A DNA stretch of 64,000 nucleotides from Urophycis tenuis (taxonomy: Eukaryota; Chordata; Actinopteri; Gadiformes; Phycidae), in the NCBI GenBank assembly GCA_036785325.1, contig JAXIVH010000006.1:7618594-7682593 (forward strand), read 5' to 3'. Below, in pieces: positions 10,546 through 20,000 of this stretch. Both the position numbers and the translations under genes were made by a program. Position 1 is the stretch's first letter, and every line of letters begins with the position of its first letter. The notes under the pieces were generated by a model, which made no database searches, was not told where the DNA came from, and was given only the letters and a program-made list of their open reading frames with translations.

Positions 10546-12393
10546 ATGCGCAACTCAGCTCAAGAATACACAGTGAAGAGGTGGGTCTGTCTCTGCAACA
10601 ACCTGATGATATGAAAACGCACAGTGACTTGGATTAATGTTGTTTTGTCATCTGTTGTTGGCATATTACATATTATCAAAACGCCTTTGTTTGCATCTGT
10701 TCAGATTCCACACAGCCCATTCCTGCGTCAGTGTCCCTTGACCTCTCTCCAGAGGATTTTTTTTTTCGGATTTCTGCGGGTGAATGTTCCAGATGTCCCA
10801 AAAGAGTTTGAAGCCTGCCGGCTCAGCTCTGGCCGGCAGGTCGTCCCGTTGGTGGAAAAGTGTCCTCTGGACATGAGGAACCGGAACGCACTGAACCGGT
10901 CCAATTTTTATCTTCGCCCCAAGGTAATCTAAGATATAACTCAGTCATAATGAACATAGATTATTAGGGTCACTAATGTTGACTTTTTTTTGGTGTAAAT
11001 TAAGTTGTTGTCCGACTCCACATTTGTATACCATGATTAACATGCAGCTTGTGTAAAGGAAACACACTCAAATATGGGAATGTGTTTGTTTTAGACTACC
11101 ACCAGTAAACAGCCAAGGCTAGTGTTATTATTGTTGTATCTGCTATGCAATTCGGACAAAGGTTTCACGAGTAACGTTATGAAGTATTTACTTGTTTTTT
11201 AACTTTAGTGTTAATCCAGGCATCTCGATCCCCAGCAGAGGTCCCAAGCGGAGGTCCGTGGGCCAGCCTGGGGTGCCATCATGGTAAATCTTCCTCAATC
11301 CACCACCCTACGCACACATTGTTCTCATAGCATATGGCTCTGATTCTATATCTATTGTGTTGTTTTATTCTTTATGTAGAGAGGGCCCGGATAACACCCA
11401 GAGTCCCCAGCAGAGGTCCGTGGGCCAGCCCGGGGTGCCATCAAGGTTAATGTTTAGCAAGCGGCTCACTATTTTCAATTATAATCACACAGGCATCTCT
11501 GGCCTGTGTAAAGCAACAAGGGAAAAAAAACATGTCCATTCTCTCACAGCTTTCTCAAAAATTGTTATTTATGAGGTATCAAGGTATTTAGGTTTAGTTA
11601 GTCTTAGTGTAGTTATACACCGCCTGGCCAAAAAAGAATGGTTGCCACTAAAAAAGAAAGGTCACACTATTATTTTGTTGTGCCGCCTTTAGCTTTGATT
11701 ACGGCACGCGTTTGCTGTTGCATTGTTTCGATAAGCTTCTGCAATGTCACAAGATTTATTTCCGTCCAGTGTTGCATTCAGTTTTCACCAAGATCTTGTA
11801 TTGATGACGGTAGAGTCGGACAACTGCGCACATCCCAAAGATTCTTAACTGGGTTAAGGTTTGGACTCTGGTGGCCAATCCATGTGTGAAAATGATGTCT
11901 CATGCTCCCTGAATCACTCTTTCACAATGTGAGCCCGATGAAGCTTGGCATTGTCATCTTAGAATATAACTGGGCCATCAGGGGGAAAAAAATCTATTGA
12001 TCAAATAACCTGGTCATTCAGCTGACCTCATTCTTTCTTCATATAATTTGCTGAACCTAGACCTGACCAACGGCAGTGGGGGGGGGGGGATTTTGAACAA
12101 CCTATTTATCCAACCTATAATTCTTTTTAAATTGTATTGTTATATTTTTGTTCTAGAAAGGAACTCTACATCAACAACGATGAGATGTCTGAATCGGATG
12201 TGGAGGAGGTCTACCATGTCTTCCCACAACGGGACAACGCTGTAAGAACATAAAGTGCAATATCACACTGTTACTGTACTCTCCATGTGATATTGTCAGG
12301 ATCTGTGTTAATTTCATTACACCACAAAGTAATTGTTATTTTTTTGTTACCCATAACAGGATAACCTTGCCCAGCTCACTGTGTGTGAGCTGA
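10546..12393 (+). CDS. Unrecognised multi-exon gene candidate with a duplicated exon
   Basis: I do not recognise this gene. Candidate exons with GT/AG borders are 10546-10580, 10755-10923, 11220-11283, 11380-11445, 12157-12241 and one starting at 12360. Starting at ATG 10546 (MRNSAQEYTVK) the six pieces join in one open frame of 150 codons to TGA 12391-12393. A different frame of the last three exons looks more protein-like (KELYINNDEMSESDVEE, then VYHVFPQRDN, then LAQLTVCELIMEFQQTH), so either the start, a splice site or a base is wrong. Exon 2 contains VNVPDVPKEFEACRLSSGRQ. Exons 3 and 4 share a near-identical block. A promoter-like island lies just upstream and a Tc1 remnant sits in the fourth intron. 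It could be a young lineage-specific gene, a relic, or chance splice-like signals. Confidence 0.3.
11220..11445 (+). repeat. Tandem duplication of a short exon-like block
   Basis: Two blocks share CCCCAGCAGAGGTCC, then CGTGGGCCAGCC-GGGGTGCC and a following ATCA-G donor. The first copy (11233-11283) has a 12-base insertion, the second is 11405-11445. Each has an AG upstream and a GT right after, so the unit looks like a duplicated exon with part of its intron. Confidence 0.65.
11611..12053 (-). mobile_element. Tc1/mariner remnant, transposase C-terminal half
   Basis: The left edge TATACACCGCCTGGCCAAAA is the inverted-repeat start seen in fish and frog Tc1-type elements. Read on the minus strand, the body gives broken frames resembling the Tc1 catalytic region: a GIFQDDNARIHR-like piece complementary to about 11950-11980, an EHETSFSHMDWP-like piece with the catalytic-block PQ-S-D-NP segment near 11840-11890, and a terminal Ala-Lys-Gly segment near 11690. 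The 5' half and the right inverted repeat are absent and stops interrupt it, so it is an inactive fossil. Confidence 0.7.
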
Positions 12394-12459
12394 TCATGGA
12401 GTTCCAGCAGACTCACATCGTCAGCGACCGCCCGTTGACAAGAGTCTTACGCCGGCGAC

Positions 12460-13329
12460 ATTGTCAATCAGCTTCTGCGCATCAGCGTACCCAACATAAC
12501 CTGCAGCGCCCTGGACCTCACAGTGGACGGCCGCGCCATCCTCAGCGCGTGGACTGACAGCAAGGTCCGCCTGTTCGCGCCCGAGCGCGGCCGTGCTGGT
12601 CATCGACAACGCACACAGCATGGGCGTGACGGCCTTCGCCGGCGCCAAAGGTTCAAAGGTTTTATTTGTCATATGCTCAACAGATACAACGTACATGTTA
12701 GCAATGAAAATCTTAAATCCCAGGCACCTCAAACAACTCAATATGCCATAGTGTCAGAAATAAGAGTAACAAAATTTTAAAATGCAATACCAAAAAAACT
12801 AGTGCAAATAAAAAGTACAATGTCAGTGACAGGGACTGCAAGAAGATCCTGAGCGGAGGGGGCGAGAGACAGGTGCTTGTGTGGCAGCATCGACGGGGCC
12901 TGCGTCATCTGGGACCTGGTGCGCTACGTGAGGAACCAGATGGCGCTGGCCGACACCTTGTTCCGGCGTGTGTGTGCCGCCACCCAGAAGAGTACCAGAT
13001 CATCGCCAGCGGCACGGACAGGAAGATTGGTTACTGGGAGGTGTATGACTAGTTCGGCCATCAGACAGCTGGAGAGCTCCCAATCGCGGGGCCATCAATG
13101 GGATGCACATCTCCCAAGATGGCTGCCACTTCATCGCGGGGCGGAGACGGGCAAGCTGGTGAACGTGTGGAGCTACTCGGAGGGCGTGGTCACCCACGTG
13201 GGCGAGGGCCACAGCGGCAGCATCACAGGCGTCAGGCTCTGCAGCAGCATCAGCGGCACGCTGGTGACCACCAGCTCAAATGGGGCCACCCTGCGCTGGA
13301 GCTTCCCCCACCCGCCGGCCCCCAGCTAG
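12460..13329 (+). pseudogene. cfap52: Intronless, frameshifted copy of the C-terminal half of cfap52 (WD40 cilia protein)
   Basis: Fragments in shifting frames match the WD40 protein CFAP52 (WDR16): LLRISVPNITCSALDL, DGRAILSAWTDSKVRLFAPE and VIDNAHSMGVTAFAGAK before 12650; then CKKILSGGGERQVLVWQ, DGACVIWDLVRYVRNQM, YQIIASGTDRKIGYWEVYD, INGMHISQDGCHFIAG, KLVNVWSYSEGVVTHVGEG and GATLRWSFP, ending at TAG 13327-13329, where the real protein also ends. CFAP52 is a ciliary axoneme protein whose gene has about 14 exons; this copy crosses several of those boundaries without an intron, has at least five frame breaks, lacks about 35 residues after VLVWQ, and is split by a 177-bp insertion. That pattern indicates an old processed pseudogene. 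The functional gene must be elsewhere. Consensus errors could explain a few, not all, of the breaks. Confidence 0.82.
12651..12827 (+). repeat. Retroposon-tail insertion splitting the cfap52 copy
   Basis: AT-rich sequence beginning GTTCAAAGGTTTTATTTGTC interrupts two GC-rich cfap52 blocks. TTCAAAGGTTTTATTGTCAT-type sequence is a common teleost LINE/SINE 3' end. No clear target duplication is visible. Confidence 0.55.
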
Positions 13330-13741
13330 GGGAGGGCCTGAGGGGGCCGGGGGGGGGGGCCTGGAAGAACCTGCAGAGCCTCGAGACTGCCATAGCGCCG
13401 GCCTCTCAATGACGCCAGCATGAGATGAAACATCCCCTCGTGCACAATCAGTGCTGCCTGGATCTAGGAAGGCGTACGTTGTGATTGTTTTGGTATTGCT
13501 TTTGTTCTTTACTTGCGACAGACGTGGACGACAGCCAGGACAGGTTCAGACTCACCGGCCCCAGTATTGCTCGATCCATGTTCTTTATTCTTTATTTCCA
13601 CCAGACCACACTTGCGATTGACTCGTCTTTGTTGTCTTTGAGGGTTGTTGTTGCTTTGCTGTTGGTGATGTGCAAAGGGGTGGGGTGCTTGAGTAAACAC
13701 ACTTGACAAGTAAGTCGTTGAGAAAATCCTTTGCTCTGCCT

Positions 13742-14250
13742 CTATAGACATCCAAAGCACACACCTTTCTTTTTCAGGAACTCCAGATTTTCTTTGTGGG
13801 CTTTCTTATTAAGTTGGGTGCAGGAGTCAAGTTTGTGAGGTCCATGGCAAAATAAACAAAGCTCTCCAGACTTTAGAGCAGCAGATGGACCAGGAAGAAC
13901 TGTGCCCCCTGCTGTAGGCTCTGTTATTGGTGTCACACTGGTGACAAACCCATTCTTGCTCCTATTTTCCCTGCTAGGTCTTGGCAGTTGTGGCAGAAAG
14001 GAACCTCCTTTTGTGATTGGGGTAATGTCCTTTAAACTGCCGAATACTGGGTGAGACAATACTTGAGCTTGGATGTCCACAAACTCCACCAAATCTGCAA
14101 ATCTAGCTCTTCTGCCTCCCTGATCTTGAAGCTCATAAGCTTTAAATCTCCATCTTTCTTTTAGCTTATACGGAAGCTTTGAGGCAATGGCTTTCATGTT
14201 GGCTGGGTGATCCAATTCCTCCAAATCGATGCTGATATTGGTCTGCTGAT
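13742..14250 (-). mobile_element. BEL/Pao LTR-retrotransposon gag-like fragment
   Basis: On the minus strand from about 14250 an open frame reads EELDHPANMKAIASKLPYK, then KERWRFKAYELQ, FADLVEFVDIQAQVLSHPVFG and a zinc-knuckle-like segment CLFCHGPHKLDSC, then KENLEFLKKKGVCFGC before a stop. The EELD-P-NM-AI-SKLPYK ... W ... F-DLV-F ... HPVFG ... CLFC-GPH-LD-C order is typical of the N-terminal part of BEL/Pao polyproteins in teleosts. Protease, reverse transcriptase, integrase and LTRs are all absent, so this is a truncated fossil. Confidence 0.75.
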
Positions 14251-14399
14251 TGGCAGAAATGTGCCAAAAGGCGTTGGGAGCCAGGGAAAGTAATAAGCAG
14301 CAAGGAAAACGGACTGTATGCCGTTAAACTTTGGGGTGGACTGTAAATGGTCCTTTTCGTAAGACCAGTGTCTGGGAAAGCAGTGCCCATCTTTCCCCC

Positions 14400-14522
<123 letters not shown>

Positions 14523-14663
14523 GCCTGTGTGCAGATGTGTGTGGAGAGCAGCCAGGCCCAGTTGCCCTGGGAGAACATGTGGTCAGGGAGTGTTTGCACT
14601 GGCACTCCTTCAAGCTATCTCCCACACAGCATGTTGGCGTCTGTCTCTGCCTGATGACAATAC

Positions 14664-14732
14664 CCTCCTCCTCCTCCTCCCCGCCCCCCTCCCCCCCCCC
14701 CCCCCCCCCTTCTCCCCCTCCTCCTCCTCCTC
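14664..14732. repeat. (CCT)n with an interior C run
   Basis: CTCCTCCTCC units flank a C run of about 20 bases at 14691-14709. Confidence 0.9.
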
Positions 14733-14764
14733 CAATGAACCCGGGCATTGTCAGGTCTAGGTGA

Positions 14765-16380
14765 GACTCAATTATAATGTTTATTTTCAGAGGAAAGGCA
14801 GACGGAGGAGAGGGAAAAGTTAACGATGTTTAAAAGTCAGACGTGATGTAGCCGGTTTAACCGCTTCATTGTGAATAGTGATTCTCATGCAAGTCGGCCA
14901 CATCGAGGCACATTAAAATGGAGCTTGTCTTTACAGTTCCATATGATTTAAACGTGGGCATGAAACCCTTTTGTTCTATGCAAATTCCTCGCACACTAGA
15001 TTGTGTCCTGTGATCGTGTGATTGTGTTTGGAGATAAACATCAGTAGACCCAAATTCTAATCCCTGAATGTTTTGTAGGCCCACGTTATACTATGAGAGT
15101 TCAGGGCTTAGCAGGGAAGTACAAGTTTATTAGGCCTAGGCCTAACTGTAATTTACCATGAATTCAAAAAAACCCACACATAGTATGTGGCTTATATCCC
15201 CAGGCATCTGATAAGTTGAGATTCAGACCTTAAAAAGCATTGTCTGGTCACATTACATATTGCCGTTTCAAAATAACTTATTGTTGCACTAGAATGTTTT
15301 CAATTTGAAGCCCAAGTAAAATGTAATCCCCTATCGTTTCAGTAACACACGTTATCAGCGCCCCCTGCAGGTATGAATGTGTTAAAATAACATTTCGCAA
15401 CCTGTTCAAGATGGACAACGGGGAATCGATATTATTATATCCGATGACAAGTTCACTCAAGTGGAATCATTTTTAGGGATAACTACCAATGTGCGTTGCC
15501 TGCTGCTTGTTGGTTTGGGGGAAAAACAAGCAGCAGGCAACGCATTTAAGAATTTAAGAAACGTGAAATAATTGCCAAACATAAAAATGTGTATGTTTAA
15601 AGTTCGACCAGAAACCTCAGATAATATTCCAAAACATACCATGTATGGCGAAAAGTACTGGGGTCAGGGGCATATCCACCTCGTTCCACAGGAGGGCGCT
15701 TGGAAGCATAGAATGGACAGCCGCTGCAGCCTACTGCCGCCGGAAATTCCACGTTGGTTTAAAGTGTGAATAACAAACAAAAAAAAAACCATAATAAAAA
15801 AGAATAGAACATTTCAGAAAAGGTCATCACACTTTTATTCAAAACAAGAGCATTTTGTAAAAAATAAAAACAACAAAAAAAGACTAAAACCAATAAATAG
15901 TACTTCGGACGACTGAAGTAAATTCCAACTATCCAAAAATAGGTGATATATGGACACATATTTGTTTTTAGGTAAAATGAAAAGCTTAATTATCTGTATT
16001 AATTGTGTGTAGGCCTATTTTCTATTCTATTCTATTTCTATTTTTTTTCCTAACCTCTTTGTGATAGGTCTACTTACCAAAAAATGTTGGCTTACACAAA
16101 CGAACTTATGCAATTATACTTATACAAACACTTATCCTATATCATGCAAAGTAAGGTTGCCATTTGGAATACGTTAAAAAATGACAAATGACCTTCAATC
16201 AACATAATTTTAAGATGTTGACCCGTTGCTAGTGATTAAAATATCTCCCGACAATGCTTGCATAAAGAACACGTTTCATTATTCTTATGAAATGTTCAGC
16301 CAACATGGCTGATGTACGAGTACCAGTTGCAAAGCTATTTTCTCTGACGGAGAACATTTAGCCGAGCCGAGAGAAGGAGG
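14765..16380. other. Intergenic AT-rich sequence, no gene seen
   Basis: No exon recognised. It holds the perfect hairpin at 15492-15544, an A-rich tract at 15775-15900 and a CAGGAGGGCGC motif near 15690 often seen in fish interspersed repeats. Confidence 0.6.
15492..15544. repeat. Perfect 20-bp inverted repeat with 13-nt loop
   Basis: The left arm 15492-15511 starts TGCGTTGCC and the right arm 15525-15544 ends GGCAACGCA; all 20 bases pair, with GGTTTGGGGGAAA as the loop. A stem this perfect is unlikely by chance in unique DNA. It is too short for a typical pre-miRNA. It may be a fold-back insertion or a template-switch product. Confidence 0.9.
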
Positions 16381-16384
16381 TGTG

Positions 16385-16480
16385 TTGACGCGTGCGCACT
16401 GGATTGCGTAGTTTTCCCATTTTCAAGCAGTGGGATTGGTGACGTCACGGGTCCGCTCCATAGCACTGGAGCTCCATAGA
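16385..16480 (+). promoter_or_regulatory. lrp1: lrp1 core promoter candidate
   Basis: Within 90 bases lie GCGTGCGCACTGG (NRF1-like), GGGATTGGTGACGTCACG (an inverted CCAAT box joined to a full CRE) and several CpGs, with no TATA box. It sits about 480 bp upstream of the lrp1 ATG. The motifs are seen; the start-site position is inferred. Confidence 0.5.
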
Positions 16481-16565
16481 TTCACCATCCACTCGGTGAA
16501 CCGCAAGCAGCGATGCTGTTGACGCTCTGAGGACAACGCTTTTCTTGTATTCCTTTTACTTTTGC

Positions 16566-16574
16566 ATGGAGTAA
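16566..16574 (+). other. Minimal upstream ORF (Met-Glu-stop) in the probable lrp1 5' leader
   Basis: ATGGAGTAA lies between the promoter motifs and the lrp1 start. If the transcript starts near 16480, a two-codon uORF is present, and a second upstream ATG at 16676 also closes quickly. Such uORFs usually lower translation of the main frame. Confidence 0.4.
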
Positions 16575-16947
16575 TTGCATCGCCTCCAACAGGGAAAGGG
16601 GGCTTCTCTGGGACTGTACGCGTTTAGTGGTGTGGTGTGGAGACCTCAGGATCGATTGAGGTTATTGTGTGCATCATGTTTGAATGCCGATAATCAATTG
16701 GACATATACATGACTGTGCAGCCGCACTCCCCAAAGCCAACCCAGGCTGTTGCAAATATTTGAGTACAGAAGCCAACCGAAGCGTCTGACTGGCACGACT
16801 GTGGGTGCACTCATATAGGCAATCGCACCAGACCGACATAAAGGGGGTTCGGATGATTTGCTTGATCGGATTGCTTGGTTTTAGAATTGTATCCAACTTT
16901 TCATTTATTCATTCATAACAGCAGTGCCGTTGGGCATTGCTCGGGAG

Positions 16948-17020
16948 ATGGCCATGAGATTGTTCTTCGTGGGACTTGTATTCTCCGTGGAGATCTTATC
17001 CCCTGTTGGAGCAGTCGAAG
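16948..17020 (+). CDS. lrp1: LDL receptor-related protein 1, exon 1 (signal peptide)
   Basis: ATG 16948 has G at -3 and +4 and opens MAMRLFFVGLVFSVEI followed by LSPVGAVE, a basic residue then a hydrophobic core ending in small residues, as in a cleavable signal peptide. The exon ends GAAG|GTAAGA in phase 1. Its last G plus the CT of exon 2 make Ala, giving the E-APKTCSPKQF junction that matches human LRP1 (DAPKTCSPKQF). A second in-frame ATG follows two codons later; the first is chosen for its context. Lrp1 is a giant type I endocytic and signalling receptor at the plasma membrane. Only its first two exons are seen here. Identity is fixed by exon 2; this exon is placed by frame, phase and distance. 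Confidence 0.82.
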
Positions 17021-20000
17021 GTAAGACCATGTCTTGCATTGTGATAGTCTTGCCAGAGAGAGAGAGAGGGAGAGCATGCATACTTCCAACGGTGATCTGT
17101 GTGTGCATGGGCCTACATTCACCAGACTCCGACCAAGCGAAACAAATAGGTTACCTATAACACAACGCGCCAGACAACGTTGATTGGCTTTGAATTGATC
17201 GATTACAAGATTAGTTTTTGTGATCAGGAAAGATGACGCACGAACCAACGGGGCTTTGGTTCGTTTACCCCAGATTTTTTAGTTCAATTGTATAATCCTG
17301 AAATAAGCAGGTACCCATAGGCCTGTAGGAATGAAAGGCAGTAGCTTTCCACCATTGAAATACAATTAAATACAGAATCGCCGTCGCTTATGAATTAACG
17401 GCGGACTCGCATAAAGGCGAGACGCTTTGTCACTGCCTGGGACGAAATGGCAAGAACCCCGTCCAATTATTCAAGAAAATCAGGGCTTTTAGTGTGAACG
17501 CTCTGTAGCACAAATTATATATTTGTTAGGTAATATATTGCCACCAAATAGCGTCGAAAGTACAGACATATGGCTCGTGTAGCATGTTTTTATAACAGGT
17601 TCGAGATCTGTAGCCTATTGTCTGTCTTTATGCCGACATGATCAATATGAAAGCACCATTTATTTATTCATAAATGTGGTGATGTTGCGATCCTCTGTAA
17701 AGATTGTATGATAACAGGCCCGATTTATTTCAGTGACAGTCAAATACAGTGTAATGCTGAAATAGCTTTGGAATAGTCGTGCAATTACCCTCTGAACCCC
17801 ACTATGAGCTCTGTGGGGTTCGTTGGGGGGACGAAAGTTATAGGGTTTTTTTTTTCTGATCAAAGGTATTCTATAGCGCACTATTTGCATGTGACCATGC
17901 ATAAGACTAAGGCTACTTGTGTTAAATTAAACTCCCTAATGTGCCAGTTTAACCACTCACTTACTGGGACACAGTTTTGTATGTTTTTTGTTGCTGTATT
18001 TGGACTGTTATGTTGCTGCTGTGACTACAGCACAGTTTTGAAGGAAACCTACACTTCTCTACTGCCAGTGCCAACATGTGTCACAGTCCAAGTCATGTTC
18101 TCCTGAGGACCTCTACTGTAAATGACTGGATGAGATGTTGTGAATTGAGATGGCTCACAACATAAAGCTTTAATCTTCATAGTTCAGACTACATGTGCCA
18201 ACAAAGAAATTTACCTAATGATATTGTCTTGGAAGTTTGCACACACATTTTTTTTCTTTGCTCCTTTTTGTAACTCTTAATTCCTTGTTTTAGTCCCCAT
18301 TGTTCTTGTCAGAGGCTAAAGGGGCATGTGGTATCTCAAGAGCACTATGGGTTTAATGTAGGCTTAGGAAGAACAGCATAGCTTAGAAAACTAACCCTGA
18401 GTCCCTCCCTCCCTCCCCCTCCATGAACATGCAACATCTGGACAGAGAGACCATTAATCCAATAGGGATGTGACTGGAGAGAGAGAGAAAGAGAGAGAGA
18501 GAGGCTAGAAGGTTCAGAGGGAGACTGAGAAGAGCGAGATGTTGCGAGAGGGGAGGTGGAAGCTAGGAGGAGGTGATTGGAGAGCAGCAAAGCAAAACCT
18601 GGAACGGAATTCACAGGACTTTTGTGTTGTGCTGGTGATGAAATGTCAATGTATGGATCCCAGGATGGAGAGGCTGCATTTCAGAGAAGTCGGCACGCTG
18701 GCCCTTAAATGGGAGCCATGGTTTAGCGCTTCCCTCAGAACGGCGAACAGAGATACCCCGCATTCCTCCATGTAGCAATTCAAGATTCCCACATGACCCA
18801 ACTCCCAAGTCGTTGCTTCATGGACGTTGGTTAATGTGTTTTCAGCTGGCTGTTGTTTTGATAGCTGTGACGGTAAAATGACACATAGATTGAAGGTGTG
18901 TGTTGTCAGTTACCCTCCATGCGGTGACTCAGACATTCCCCAAACTCGGACAGCAAAAACGTAGGGGCTGTTATGGTGGAGTGCTGAAACTGAACCCCCT
19001 TATTTATGGTTTAGAAATAGGTCACACAAAAATAACGGTAGGAAAGCATTATTTTAAGACCATTGAAACATTGTTCAGCCTTGTGCCATTGTCTTGCTTG
19101 CGGTGTTTCTGTGAAATGGTCAACATCGCGTATCTGGATCCTTGAATCCTGAAGTGTCAGTTTTTCTCCGCCTGCTACTTTTAAGATTAAATTGTGTCTC
19201 GCTGCAGAATCCCGGATGAACATTCATGTCTTCGTTGCACATCCCCGCATTGGGTGGCGTGAGATGAAAGGGCTCTCCGTGATGGTGAATAGCCATTGTG
19301 TACTGTAATTGGCGTTTTCTGGTCGCCATATCACTGTTTACTCTATTTAGCTGCTAAGACCCAAAAGGCCGCGGCTTGGCTTACTGAATGGAATAGTGTG
19401 CAGGGGAGGGGAGGGGGGGGTGGGCTGCTAATGCAGTTCTGGGCGTGATTGCATTGCTTTAGGTTGTAAATGGGGTGTAGTTCCCTCTGTGGTAGCGAGA
19501 TGTTTCGAGGCTATACATTCAGCCCCAGCTCTCCTCCTCTGTCCACCGCTTTACGTTGTCACCGTTTTGAGAGCATTCGAGAAAAGCGCTGAAAAGTTGG
19601 AACACATGGAGATGAGCCAATCTGGGGCCGAAAGGAAAAGAGCAAACAAAGTGCATGCCATTGAAGACATCATCCCTCATCACACCATCTGGCTGAATGT
19701 TTTAAACTTTTCACATCACTGAGGGTGAATATTCTCAGCTGATGCCTCAGGCTAACCCACCAAGCCTGCGATGTCCCTGGGGACAAAGAACGGCTGGTCC
19801 TCCCACATAAATGTTCTGGATCGTGTGTGTGTGCGTGCGTGCGCGCAGCGTGTGTGTGTGTGCGTGCGTGCGTGCGCGCATGCCTGCGTGCCTCCGATGT
19901 TCCAAGACTGACTTTGTGCTTGACTGGAGAATCGATTATAAAGACGGTTTGAGATATAAAGTAGGAGGATTTCTCGGCTGCTATGTGTCAAACCTGTCCA

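Noticed and set aside
15492..15544. microRNA precursor
   Set aside because: The stem is 20 bp with no bulges and no extended lower stem, shorter than metazoan pre-miRNAs.
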